The notes beneath the pieces are model-generated. The model did not search any database. It had not been told where the DNA came from and saw only the letters and a program-made list of their open reading frames with translations. 64,000 nucleotides of DNA, from NCBI RefSeq assembly GCF_023065955.2, contig NC_079873.1, positions 100,230,128 through 100,294,127 on the forward strand, written 5' to 3'. The DNA comes from Ursus arctos. Its lineage: Eukaryota; Chordata; Mammalia; Carnivora; Ursidae. The translations under genes and the position numbers were made by a program. Positions 9,645 to 21,349 of this stretch are shown piece after piece (the stretch's first letter is position 1; every line of letters begins with the position of its first letter).

Positions 9645-11987
9645 TTAATTTCCACATATGAGTGAAAGCATATGATAATTGTCTTTCTCTGATTGGCTTA
9701 TTTCACTTAGCATAATCCCCTCCAGTTCCATCCATGTCAAATATAAATGGTAGGTATTCATCCTTTCTAATGGTTGAGTAATATTCCTTTGTATATATAA
9801 ACCACACTTCTTTATTCATTCATCTGTTGAAGGACATCTCAGCTCCTTCCAGTTTGGCTGTTGTGGGCATTGCTGCTATAAACACTGGGGTGCAGGTGCC
9901 CCATCATTTCACTACGTTTGTATCTTTGGGGTAAATACCCAGTAGTGCAATTGATGAATCATAGGGTAATTCTATTTTTAACTTCTTAAGGAACCTCCAT
10001 AATGTTTTCCAAAGTGGCTGTAGCAACTTGCATTCCCACCAACAGTGTAAGAGGGTTCCCCCATCTCCACATCTTCTCCAACATTATTGTTTCTTGCCTT
10101 GTTAATTTTTGCCATTCTAACTGGCGTAAGGTGGTATCTCAATGTGGTTTTGATTTGAATTTCCCTGATGGCTAATGATGTTGAACATTTTTTTCATGTG
10201 TCTGTTAGCCATTTGTATGTCTTCCTTGGAAAAGTGTCTCTTCATGTCTTCTGCCCATTTTTCAACTGGATTATTTGTTTTTTGGGTGTTGAGTTTGAGA
10301 AGTTCTTTATAGATCTTGGATATTAGTTCTTTATCTGTAATGTTATTTGCAAATATCTTCTCTCATTCTGTGGGCTGTCTCTTTGTTTTTTGACTGTTTC
10401 CTTTGCTGTGCAGAAGCTTTTTGTCTTGATGAAGTCCCTATAGTTCATTTTTGCTTTTATTTCACTTGTCTATGGAGATATGTCTAGTAAGAAGTTGCTA
10501 TAACTGAGGTTTAAGAGATTACAGCCTGTGTTCTCCTCTAGAATTTTGATGGATTCCTGTCTCACATTTAGGTCTTTCATCCATTTTGAGTGTATCTTTG
10601 CATATGGTGTGAGAGAAAGGTCCAGTTTTATTCTTCTGCATGTGGCTTTCCAGTTTTCCCAACACCATTTATTGAAGAAACAGTTCTTTTTCCATTGGAT
10701 ATTCTTTCCTGCTTTGTCAAAGATTAGTTGACATAGAGTTGAAGGTCCATTTCTGGGTTCTCTATTCTGTTCCACTGTTCTGTCTGTTTTTGTGACAGTA
10801 CCATACTGTCTTGATGATCAGAGCTTTGTAATATAGCTTGAAGTCAGGCATTGTGATGCCCTCAGCTTCGGTTTTCTTTTTCAACATTCCTCTGGCTATT
10901 CGGGGTCTTTTCTGGTTCCATAGAAATTTTAGGATTATTTGTTCCAGCTCTGTGAAAAATGTCCATAGTATTTTGATAGGGATTGCTTTGAAAGTGTAGA
11001 TTGCTCCTCAGTAGCATAGACATTTTAACAATATTTGTTTTTCCAATTCATGAGCATGGAATGTTTGTTTCCATTTCTTTATGCTGTCCTCAAATTTATT
11101 TTATAAGTGTTCTGCAGTTTTTGGAGTATAGATCCTTTAACTCTTTTGTTAGGTTTATTCTTAGGTATCTTATGTTTTTTGGTACAATTGTAAATGGAGT
11201 TGATTCCTTAATTTCTCTTTCTACAGTTGCATTGTTAGTGTATAGAAATGCAACCAATTTCTGTGCATTGATTTTGTATCCTGCCACGTTGCTGAATTGT
11301 TGTATGAGTTCTAGCAATTTGGGGGTGGAGTCTTTTGTGTTTTCCACATAAAGTATCATGTCATCTGCAAAGAGTGAGGGTTTGACTTCTTCTTTGCCAA
11401 TTTGAGTGCCTTTTATTTCTTTTTGTTGTTTGATTGCTGAGGCTAGGACTTCTAGTACTATGTTGAATAACAGTGGTGGGAGAGGGCATCCCTGTCATGT
11501 TCCTGACCTTTGGGGAAAAGCTCTTAGTTTTTCCCCATTAAGAATGATATTCATTGTGGGCTTTTCGTATATAGCTTTTATGATATTGAGGTATGTTCCC
11601 TCTATCCCTATAGTGTGGAGAGTTTTAATCAAGAAAGATGCTGTATTTTGTCAAATGCATTTTCTGCATCTATTGAGAGGATCATATGGTTCTTGTCCTT
11701 TCTTTTTTTTCATGTGTATGTACCACTTTGATTAATTTATGAATGTTGAACCACCCTTGCATCCCAGGAATAAATCCCACTTGGTCATGGTGAATAATCC
11801 TTTTAATGTGCTGTTGGATCCTATTGGCTAGTATCCTGGTGAGTATTTTGACATCCATGTTCATCAGGGATATTGGTCTCTAATTCTTCTTTTTGGTGGT
11901 GTCTTTATCTGGTTTTGGCATCAAGGTAATGATGGCCTCATAGAACGAGTTTGGAAGTTTTCCTTCCATTTCTCTTTCTTTCTTTTC

Positions 11988-12033
<46 letters not shown>

Positions 12034-12050
12034 CTTCTTTCTTTCTTTCT

Positions 12051-12094
<44 letters not shown>

Positions 12095-13570
12095 TCATAG
12101 CTTCAGTAGAATTGGTATTATTTCTTCTTTAAATGTTTTGTAGAATACCCCTGGGAAGCTACCTGGCCCTGGACTCTTGTTTTTTTGGAGGCTTTTGATT
12201 ACTGCTTCAATTTACTTAGTGGTTATGGGTCTTTTTAAGTTTTCTATTTCTTTCTTGTTTCAGTTTTGGTAGTTTATGTCTCTAGGAATGCATCCATTTC
12301 TTCCAAATTGCCTAATATGTTGGCATATAGTTGCTAATAATATGTTCTTGAAACTGCATTTCCTTGGTGTTGGTCATGATCTCTCCTCTTTCATTCATGA
12401 TTTTATTATTTTGGGTCCTTTCTCCTTTCTTTTTGATAAGTATGGCTAGGGGTTTATTGATCTTATTAATTCTTTCAAAGAACCAGTTTCTAGTTTTGTT
12501 TATCTGTTCTACTGTTCTGGTTTCTATTTCATTGATTTCTGTCCTAATCTTTATTATTTCTCTTCTCCTGCTTCGTTTAGGCTTTATCTGATGTTCTTTT
12601 TCCAGCTCCTTTATGTGTAAGGTTAGCTTGTGTATTTGAGATTTTTTACTTTTTTGAGAGAGGTTATGTATTACAATGTACCTCCTTCTCAGGACCACCT
12701 TCACTGTATCCCAAAGGTTTTGAACAGTTGTGCTTTCATTATCATTATTTTCCATGATTTTTTATAATTCTTCTTTAATTTCCTAGTTGACCCATTCCAT
12801 TCATTCTTTGGTAGGATGCTCTTTAACCTCCATGTGTTTGAGTTCCTTTCCTCCTGTGATTGAGTTCAAGTTTCAAAGCATTGTGATCTGAAAATATGTA
12901 TGGAATAATCCCAATCTTTTGGTACTCATTGAGACCTGATTTGTTACCCAGTATGTGATCTATTATGGAGAATGTTCATGTGCACTTGAGAAGAATGTGT
13001 ATTCTGTTGCTTTAGGATGCAATGCTCTGTATATATCTGGGAAGCCCTTCAGGTCCAATGTGTCATTCAAAGCCCTTGTTTCTTTGTTGATTTTCTCCTT
13101 AGATGATCTGTCCATTGTTGTGTGTGGGGTGTTAAATTCTCCTACTATCATATTATTATCTACGTTTCATTAATTTGATTATTAACTGGTTGATAGAATT
13201 GGCTGCTCTCAAATTAGGGGCATAGATATTTATAATAGTTAGATCTTCTTGTTGGGTAGACCCTTTAAGTATGATATAGTGTCCCTCTTCATCCCTTACT
13301 ACAGTCTTTGGTTTAAAATCTAATTTGTCTGCTATGAGGATTGCTACCCCAGCTTTCTTTTGAAGTCCATTAGTATGATAAATTGTTCTCTATCCCCTCA
13401 CTTTCACTCTCGAGGTGTCTTTAGGTCCAAAGTGAGTCTCTTGTAGACAGCATATAGATGGGTCTTGCTTTTTTTATCTGATCTGATTCCCTATGTCTTT
13501 CGATTGGGGTGTTTATCCCATTAACATTCAGAGTAACTGTGGAAGGATATGAATTTAGTGTAATTGTATT
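9645..13570 (-). pseudogene. L1 ORF2 pseudogene (endonuclease/reverse transcriptase)
   Basis: ORF2 encodes an AP-like endonuclease and a reverse transcriptase that nick target DNA and copy L1 RNA there. The N-terminal TVTLNVNGIN motif lies at about 13510-13545, with its start codon replaced by AAT near 13570. The expected QETH is read here as a frameshifted STRDS. Further in, GEFNTPHTTMDRSS appears at about 13100-13150 and the RT palm segment [12 protein letters not shown] at 11325-11359. The terminal stop complement TTA is at 9645-9647. The frame is broken in many places, including a TTTC microsatellite at 11971-12096. Confidence 0.85.
11971..12096. repeat. (TTTC)n microsatellite inside L1 ORF2
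   Basis: Some 30 TTTC units with a few TTC and TTCC interruptions lie within the reverse-transcriptase part of the minus-strand L1. L1 text (TTTTCCTTCCATTTCTC, then ATAGCTTCAGTAGAATTGG) lies on both sides. The minus strand gives a meaningless Lys/Glu/Arg repeat frame. Confidence 0.92.
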
Positions 13571-13645
13571 ACCTGTAAAGTCCTTATTTCTGTAGATTGT
13601 CTCTGCTTCTTTATGGTCTATGTTGCTCTTCTGCTGTCTCTTCAC

Positions 13646-14528
13646 TTACAAAATCTCCCTTAATATGTCTTGCAGGGCTGGCTTGGTGGTCACATATTTT
13701 TTTTTTAATTTCTGTTTGTCTTAGAAGCTGTTTATCTCTCCTTTCATTCTGAATGACAACCTAGCTGGATAAAGTATTCTTGCCACCATGTTCTTCTTAT
13801 TTAGTACCCTGAATATATCATGCCAGCTCTTTCTGGCCTGCCAGATCTCTGTGGATAGGTCTGATGTCAGTCTATGGTTCCTACCTCTGTAGATTAGGAA
13901 TCTCTTGTCTCAAACTGCTTTCAGGATTTTATATCTCTGAAATTTGCAAGCTTCACTATAATATGTCAGGATGTTGATCTACTTTTATTGATTTTGTGAG
14001 AGGTCCTCTCTATCTCTTGGACATGAATGACTATTTCCTTCCCCAGATTAGGGAATTTCTCAGCTCTGATGTGCTCAAATATACCTTCTGGCCCTCTCTC
14101 TCTCTCCTCTCCCTCAGGCACTCCAGTAATTCTGATGTTGTTTTGTTTTATGGCATCACTGATTTCTCAAAGCCTCCTTTCCTGGTCTATTAGGTTTTTT
14201 TCCTCTCTTTTCCTCAGTTTCCTTCCTTTCCATCAACTTGTCTTCTATGTCACTTACTCTCTCTTCTGCTTCAGTTACAGTATTTAGGAACACCTAAATT
14301 AGACTGTGCCTCAGTTAAAGCATTTTGAATTTAAGCCTGATTAGATCTCATTTCTGCACTAAGAGATTCTCTAGTGTTTTTAATGTTTTTTTTCAAGCCC
14401 AGCCAGTAACTTTATAATTGTTATCCTGAATTCCATCTCTAGCATTTTACTTATATCCATATTGATTAGATCTGTGGCAGAGAGTATTACCTCTGGTTCT
14501 TTTGTTGTTAATTCCTCCTTCTAGTCAT
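13646..14528 (-). pseudogene. L1 ORF1 pseudogene
   Basis: The minus strand opens with ATGACTAGAAGGAGGAATT (MTRRRN), the usual start of carnivore L1 ORF1, at 14528. It ends in LREIL-stop with the stop complement TTA at 13646-13648, about 294 codons. The expected order is coiled coil, RRM and C-terminal RNA-binding domain. The RRM region (about 14050-14150) and the C-terminal domain (13650-13900) are recognisable, but the frame is interrupted. The product would be an RNA chaperone packaging L1 RNA. Confidence 0.78.
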
Positions 14529-15940
14529 TTTGAGAAGAATGGATGAACAAGTAAATGAAATAAAAAATAACTACAACCCAAGCAAAATACACACTAAACA
14601 AACCAGAAGTCATAAACCAAAAAAGAAAAGAAAAGAAAAGAAAAAGAAAAAGAAAAAGAAAAAAAAACGGGGGGGCGGGGAGAAAAGAGAATATAATCTC
14701 ACATGGTGGACAAAACAGGGTGATCCACTTTGTCTAGAGTGTATTTTAGTCTGTATGTAAGAAGACACTGAATCCCAAAATTATAAAGAAAGCAAAACTT
14801 ATACGTATATAATCAAAAAAATTGAATAGAGTGAAAGGAAGCCAAAAATGAAGAATCTATCTATAAAATGTAAGTGTAAAAAATGAAAGTTAAAACAGAC
14901 TTAAAAACAAAGAGTTGATCAAATAAGAAACTAGTTGAAAAGGGAAAAAAGGAGAAAAAAAAAGAAATGGAAAACTTTAAACTGAAACATAAACAAATCA
15001 TGAGAATTCTATATACTATTTTCCCCTAGCGCTGGAGTTTTACAGTCTTGTGGGGTCTGTAAACTTGCTGTGCACCTGTTCTTCCAGTTGGTCTTCCAGG
15101 AGAGGGGCCTGCTGCACTGCTTCTCAGGTATCTTTGCCTGGATGGAGTTTCACCACCCCTTGCCAGGGTGTTAGGTTCAGTGTAAGATGGTCCTCTGTGT
15201 GGCTTTTCTTCCCTGAACACTTTCTCTATCTCTTTAAAGGATCAAAATAAAAATGGTTGTGCCCCAGTTTCCAGGCCCAGACTGGAAAGATCGTGGTCCC
15301 CTCTCCTCAGTAAACCCTCAGTGTTAAACGGTCTTCACTATTGTAGACTCCTGTGGTGTGTGCCCACACCAATCCTTCTGGGGGAAGGCAGAGGTTTCCA
15401 TGTTACTGCACTTTGTAGGACCTTGGTACAGACAACAGTCACCCAATGGTAAAGCAAGCAGAGAGCCCCTTCCCAGGCTGACCATAACCAGTTTCCCTAC
15501 TCCAATGCTTGGGACCTCTACTGGCTCAACCACCCCCATTATTTCTGTGACTATGGGGGTCCTGAGACTGCATTGTTCCACTTAGAATTCTGACTATTTT
15601 CACCACCTGAGCACCTTTCAGGCATGTATGTCTCTCACTGGAGCAGATTTTTAAGGGTTTCAATTTTGCCCTCCAGAATTATATCACTTTCCCGTAGCCG
15701 GCTTACAGAGCCCCCACCCTCCCATTTATCTTCCAATATCTCCCTTCAGATTCACTTCTACATACCTCTTACCTTGCAGAAAGTGGCCACTTTTCTACTT
15801 GTAGTGTTCCTGATATTCTTTTCTTAAATCCCAGGTTGAATTCATGTGTGTTCAGAATGATTTGATAGGTATCTAGCTAAATTCAAGGGATCAAATGAAA
15901 CAAGGTCCCCTACTCTTCTGCCATCTTGCCTTCCTCCTCT
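14529..15940 (-). promoter_or_regulatory. L1 5' UTR (internal promoter region), minus strand
   Basis: About 1.4 kb upstream of ORF1, less AT-rich than the surroundings, particularly at 15040-15800. By analogy with other mammalian L1s it would hold the internal RNA polymerase II promoter. It contains an (AAAAG)n tract followed by a G-rich run (14619-14682). Open frames on both strands at 15050-15585 are not supported as genes. Confidence 0.6.
14619..14682. repeat. (AAAAG)n tract next to a G-run
   Basis: About ten AAAAG/AAAAAG units end in poly-A, directly followed by a run of G interrupted once by C. It lies in the 5' UTR of the minus-strand L1 near its ORF1 start. Confidence 0.85.
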
Positions 15941-18549
15941 CAAATATGTGGAAATTAAACACACTTCTGATCAACCAATAGGTCAAAGAAGGAATCAAAG
16001 GGGGAAATTTTAAAATCCTATAACAAATGAAAATGGAAACAGAACATGACAGAATGTATGGGATGCAACAATAACAGCTCTAAGAGGGAAGATTATAGTG
16101 ATAAACACTTACTTTAAGAAAAAAATCAAATAAACAGCCTAACTTTACACCACAAGTCACTGGACAAGGAAGAACACATTAAGCCCAAAGTTAGCAGAAG
16201 AAAGGAAATAAGAAAGGTCAGAGCAGTAATAAATAGAGACCAGAAAAACAATAGAACATATCAACAAAACTAAGGGTTGTTGTTTTTTTAAAGATAAATA
16301 AAATAAAATTGAGAAACTGTTAGCTAGACTTAACAAAAGAGGGAGAAAACTCAAACTATATATATATATGGAATAGGAGACATTATTAACTGATACCACA
16401 GAAATACAAGATTATGAGATTACTATAAGCAATTATATATCAACACATTGGAAACCTGGAAGAAATGGGCAAATTCCTAAAAACATTCAGCCTACAAAGA
16501 CCGAATCATGAAGAAATAGAACAACTATTTTGGGGTTTTTATTAAGAAATAGAAAAATCTTAACAGACCAATAATAAAGGATGAAATTGAATTAATAATA
16601 AAAAACTTCCCAACAAAGAAAACCACAGGAACAAATGGTTTTATTGGTGAGTTCTACCAAAAATGTAAAGAATTAACACCAATCCTTCTCAAACTCTTCC
16701 AAAAAGCATAAAGAGGAAAGAACACTCCCCAAATCATTTTATGATGCCAGCATTAACCTGTTACCACAGCCAGATAAGGACACTATGAGAAAAAAAAACA
16801 ACACTACATATTAATATCCCTGAAGAATATAGATATGAAAGCCTTAATAGCACACTAGCAAACTGAATTCAACAGTACATTGAAAGGATTGTACACCACG
16901 ATCATTTGGATTTATTCCTGAGATGCAAGAATGGCTAAACATACACTAATCAATAAATGTAATACCCCACAGTAACCAAAGGAAAGCTACCAATCTTATG
17001 ATCATCACACTAGATGCAGACAAAGCATTTGACAAAATATAACATGATTTCATGATAAAAATGCTGAACCAACTGGATATAGTAGGAACACATCTCAACA
17101 CAATAAAGGCCATATATGACAGGCCTACAGCTAATGTCATATTCAAGAATGAAAGATTGAAAACTTTTCCTTTAAGATCAGGAACAAGATTAGAGTGTTC
17201 ACTCTCACTGTTCCTATTCAATAGTATTGGAATTCCTAACTAGAACAATTAAGCAAGAAAAATAAATAAAAGCATCTGAATAGGAAAGGAAGGAGTAAAA
17301 ATGTCTGTTTGCAGATGGCATTATCTTATATATAAAAAATCCTAAAGTCTCCATCAAAAACTCTAAGAATTAATAAATGAATTTAGTAAACTTTCAGGAT
17401 GCAATATTGATATACAAAATCAGTTGCATTTCTATACACTACCACTGAATTATCTGAAAAAGAAGTAGAACAATCCTGCTTATAACAACAATAGCAGTAA
17501 AAACCTTAGAAACAAATTTAACCAAGGAGTTCAAAGATTCATACACTGAAAACTGTAAGACATTTATAAAACTTGAAGAAGACACAACATAAACTGGAAG
17601 ATTTCATGTTCATGGATCAGAAGAGTTAATATTTTAAAAATGTACATACTACCAAATTATCTATAGATCCAATGCAACCCCTATCATAATTCCAATGTGA
17701 TTTTCCACAAACAGAAAAAAACAATTCTAAGATTCATATGGAACAACAAAATAATGTCAATGGACAAGGCAATTCTGAGAAAGAAGAGCAAAGCTGGAAG
17801 CATCACACTTTCCAATTTCAAACTACACTGTAAATCTATAATAATCAAAAGAGTATGGCATTAGCATCAAATAGACACAGAGATCAATGGAACAGAATCA
17901 AGAGCCCAGAAATAAACATAAGCATATACTGTTAATATTTAACATGTGAGCCAAGAATACTCATTGAGGAAAAGATAATCTCTTCAATAAATGATATTGT
18001 GAAAACTGGATATTCACATCCAAAATAATGAAATTGGTTTCCTATGTTCCACCACTCACAAAAATTAAATCAAATTGGATTTGAGACCTATAAGACCTAA
18101 ACCTGTAAAATTCCTATAAGAAACATAGGGAAAGAGCCTACTTGACACTTAAAAGCTTCTACACAGCAAAGGAAATAAACAACAAAATGAAAAGTCAACC
18201 TATGGAATGGGAAAAAATATTTTCATCCTGTATGTCTGATAAGGGGTTTGATAAAAATTGGGCAAATGACCTGAATAGACATTTTCCCAAAGAAGACATA
18301 CAAATGGTATGAAAAGGTGTTCAAATCATTAATCACCATGAAATGAAAATTAAAACTACAAATTTTAGGATTATTTGTTCCAGTTCTGTGAAAAACACTG
18401 TTGGTATTTTGATAGGAATTGCATTGGATCTGTAGAATGCTTTGGGTAGTATGGGCAAAATACAGTATCTGTTCATGATAAAAATGCTCAACAGAATGAA
18501 GTTAGAGAGAACATACCTCAGCATAATTCAGGTGTTATATGAAAAACTC

Positions 18550-19590
18550 AGAGCTTAAGATATACTTCAAAGCTCTAGTACTGAAAACAATATGGTATTG
18601 ACCCAAAATAGACATACAGATCAATGGAATGGGATGGAGAACCCAGAAATACACCCACGCATGTATGGTCAATTAATTTATGACAAAAGAGGCAAGAATA
18701 TGCATTAGGCAAAAAACAATCTCTTTAATAAATGGTGCAGGGAAAAAATGGACAGCTACATTCAAGAGAATGAAACTGACCAATTTCTTATGTCATACAC
18801 AAAAACAAACTCTAAATGTGAGACCTGAAACCATAAAACTCCTAAAAGAAAATATAGGCAATTATTTTTTGGACATCAGCCATAGCAATATATTTAAAGA
18901 TATGTCTCTTAAGGCAAGGGAAACAAAAGCAAAAATAAACTATTGGGACTACACCAAAATAAACAGCTTTTGCACAGTGGAAGAAACTATTAACAAGATG
19001 AAAAGACAACCTACTAAATGGGGAAAAGATATTCGCAAATACTACCTCCAATAAGGGGTTAATGGCCAAAATATAAAAAGATAAATATAAAACTCAACAC
19101 CAAAAAAACCCCATATAACCCAATTAAAAATGAATAGAGGACCTGAATAAACATTTTTCCAAAGAAGATGTACAGATGGACAACAGACACATGAAAAGAT
19201 GCTCAACATCACTAATCATCAGGAAAATGTAAATCTAAACTGCAATGCAATATCATCTCACACCAGTCAGAATGGCTAGAATCAAAAAGATATGAAATAA
19301 TAAGTGTTGGTAAGGATGTGGAGAATAGGGAACCTTCATGCACTGTTGGTGGGAATTTAAATTGGTACAGCCTCTGTAGAAAACTATACGAAAGTTCCTC
19401 AAAAAATTAAAAATAGAATTACTATATGATCCAGTAATTCCACTACTGGGCATTTATCCAAAGAAAACAAAAACACTAATTCAAAAAGATAAATTCACCA
19501 TTATGTTTATTGTAGCATTATTTATAATAGCTAAGATATGCAAGCAACCCAAATGGTCATCAATAGATGAGTGGATAAAGAAGATGTGAG
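18550..19590 (+). pseudogene. L1 ORF2 C-terminal pseudogene
   Basis: The open stretch at 18680-19054 keeps 124 codons of the ORF2 C-terminal region: KWTATFKRMKL, NVRPETIKLLKEN, MKRQPTKWGKDI. A further stretch to about 19590 carries PVRMAR-like, CTVGGNLNW-like and IDEWIKKM-like text. This region includes the part before and around the Cys-rich end of ORF2. It lacks the endonuclease and reverse-transcriptase domains because of 5' truncation. Confidence 0.8.
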
Positions 19591-20034
19591 ATATATATAT
19601 ATATATATATATAAAATAAGCATGTATATATATAAACATATATATGAATGTTTATATATATGCATATATATATGGAATATGGTATACATAGTGGAATATT
19701 CTTCATATATATGTATATGAAGAAGAGATGATATATATGTATATGTATATATTCATATACATATGAATATATATGTATGTGTATATATATTCATATATGT
19801 GTATATGTTTATATATGTGGATATATATGTGTATATATACCATATGTACATATGGTATATACATATACATATGCCATATATACATATACCATATATACAT
19901 ATACCATATATACATATACCATATATACCATATATACACATATATATCACCTCTTCTTTGTGTTTATGTGTATATATATATATGTATATATGTGTATGTT
20001 TATATATATGTGTATATATATGGGATATGGAGTA
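19590..20034. repeat. Long AT-rich complex satellite (TA/TATG units)
   Basis: About 445 bp of TATATA, TATG and TACC-containing units inside the L1 at the same ORF2 position that holds a TA tract elsewhere in this window. It includes a roughly 15-bp tandem unit (TATACATATACCATA) repeated about 3-4 times at 19872-19925 and a 28-bp perfect palindrome at 19834-19861. Long open frames here (all Tyr/Ile/Cys-rich) are repeat artefacts. Confidence 0.9.
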
Positions 20035-20728
20035 ATAATATTACTCCACCATAAAAAATAATGAAGTTTTGTCATTTGCAACAAATGAATAGACCCACAG
20101 GGTACATGCTAAGTGAAATAAGTGAGACAAAGACAAATACCATCTGATTTCACTTATATGTGAAATCTCAAAACAATATATCAAGTGAACAAAAAAAAAA
20201 AAACAGACTTAGATATAGAAAACAAACTGGTGGTTGCCAGAGGGGAAGTTGGTGGACAAATGGGCGAAATAGATAAAGGAGATTAACAGGTAAAAACTTT
20301 CAGTTATAAAATATGTAAGTTATGGAGATAAAAAGTACAGCATGAGGAACATAGTCAATAATATTGTAATAATGCTGTATGGTTAATATACTTATTATGG
20401 TGAGGATTGAGTAATGTATAGAAATGTTGAATCAATATATTGCACACCTGAAACTAATACATTATATGTCAATTATACTTCAATAAAAAAATTAAAACTA
20501 CAATGAGCTACTACTCCATACCTATTAGAATGGCTAATATAAAAAAAATACCAAGTGCTGATGAAAGTGTAAAGACAGGGTATGCTTGTGCACTGCTGAT
20601 GGGAATGTAAACTGGTATAGCCACTATGGAAAACAGTATGGAGATTTCCCCCAAGATTAAAAATAGAACTACCATATCATTCAGCAATTCCACTTCTAAG
20701 AATATACACAAATAATTGAAATCAAGAT

Positions 20729-21148
20729 TCTTTCTACTCATTTCTGAAATTAAAGGCAATAAGAACATGAGCATAGTATATTTACTGGGAATTAATAAAA
20801 ATTTGGTATGCAGAATTACTTGATTCATTGTTTTTGGTGTAGCTCAATCAAAATTACTGAATTTTGTTTATACACTAAGTCAGATAAGATTCTACACAAC
20901 CATCATTTCAAATTGTTTTGATACACTTTGTCTAATAAAAATACATTAGCAAATTTTGGGGTGCATATAAATTTCAATGCTTTGTTTCAAGATGTTCATC
21001 TTAGGGTGTGTGTGAATTTTTATGTGTGCCTGATCACTGCTAATTCTTTTCACCTAGTGAGGGCATAAGATGCCTTACAAATCGAGGCTCTGCTCCATAC
21101 ATCAGCAGGAAGGGAAGAAGAATTTTTGAAACAATGTTTGGTATTAAA
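20729..21148. other. Unique DNA, no gene seen
   Basis: AT-rich sequence between the end of the ancient L1 and a SINE. I recognise no repeat and no coding region. Confidence 0.5.
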
Positions 21149-21160
21149 AATTGGCACTTT

Positions 21161-21337
21161 GGGGACACCTGGGTGGCTCAGTCAGTTAAGCGATTGTCTG
21201 CCTTTGGCTCAGGTCATGATCCCAACATCCTGGGATTGAGTCCCGCATTGGGCTCCTTGCTCAGTGGGGACCCTGTTTCTCCCTCTGCCTACTGCTCCCC
21301 CTGCTTGTGCTATCCCTCTCTAACAAATATTTTTTTT
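21161..21337 (+). mobile_element. Can-SINE, plus strand, with TSD
   Basis: Starts GGGGACACCTGGGTGGCTCA, followed by CAGTTAAGCGATTGTCTGCC and CTGCCTACTGCTCCCCCTGC, and ends in a short A/T-rich tail. Identical 12-bp flanks AATTGGCACTTT at 21149-21160 and 21338-21349 define it exactly. The head has diverged from GGGGCGCC and the body is of the older CTTGCTCAGTGGGGACCC type. Confidence 0.93.
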
Positions 21338-21349
21338 AATTGGCACTTT

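Larger units (their letters stand above)
9371..15940 (-). mobile_element. Near full-length L1, minus strand (6.57 kb)
   Basis: It is bounded by identical 15-bp direct repeats CAAATATGTGGAAAT at 9356-9370 and 15941-15955. On the minus strand it has a complete layout: 5' UTR (15940-14529, beginning GAGAGGAGGAAGGCAAGATG), ORF1 (from 14528), a short spacer, ORF2 (from about 13570), and a 3' UTR with an A-rich tail at 9371. It interrupts the endonuclease part of the ancient L1's ORF2. Frames are broken by indels and a TTTC expansion, so it is not active. Confidence 0.93.
18361..20487 (+). mobile_element. 5'-truncated L1MA-like insertion with rearranged 5' end
   Basis: Flanked by identical 15-bp repeats AAAATTAAAACTACA at 18346-18360 and 20488-20502. 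The first ~100 bases are ORF2 text in antisense. From about 18456 to 18545 comes a sense ORF2 piece from further upstream, then the main sense body continues from about 18550 to the 3' end (TCAATTATACTTCAATAAAA, about 20468-20487). The 3' UTR has the old L1MA form (TGGTGGTTGCCAGAGGGGAA), unlike the carnivore-specific 3' UTR. It sits inside the ancient L1. Confidence 0.87.
8680..20715 (+). pseudogene. L1 ORF2 relic of the ancient element (split)
   Basis: The pieces 8680-9370, 15941-18360 and 20488-20715 together follow the order of L1 ORF2. First comes endonuclease text (Q/E-ETH-like CAAGAGACTCACATTAGC at 8757; SDHS-like text at 9301), then reverse-transcriptase text (e.g. LDADKAFDK-like codons at about 17010-17040). 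Last is the start of the C-terminal region (RMANI-like at 20529). Numerous stops and small indels show long neutral decay. The two large gaps are younger L1 insertions with intact TSDs. Confidence 0.75.
5755..20728 (+). mobile_element. Ancient near full-length L1 (host of nested insertions)
   Basis: About 5.6 kb of an old L1M-type element, counted after removing inserts. It contains a 5' region with GCAAGATGACAAAACAGGTG (about 5775), ORF1 relic, an inter-ORF spacer typical of old L1/HAL1 (5' of 8230), and ORF2 from the endonuclease to near the C-terminal region. ORF2 is split at 8229 by an L1 stub, at 9371-15940 by a long L1, and at 18361-20487 by another L1; its text continues across each gap. 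The last recognisable part ends near 20728, before the expected 3' UTR, so the 3' end is missing. Reading frames are thoroughly broken. Confidence 0.82.

Noticed and set aside
11880..12098. Minus-strand frame with Lys-Glu-Arg-Lys repeats
   Set aside because: It is the translation of the TTTC microsatellite inside an L1 ORF2, not a protein.
19703..20061. Several overlapping 60-94 codon frames rich in Tyr, Ile and Cys
   Set aside because: They lie entirely in a TA/TATG satellite and occur in many frames and on both strands at once; they are repeat artefacts.
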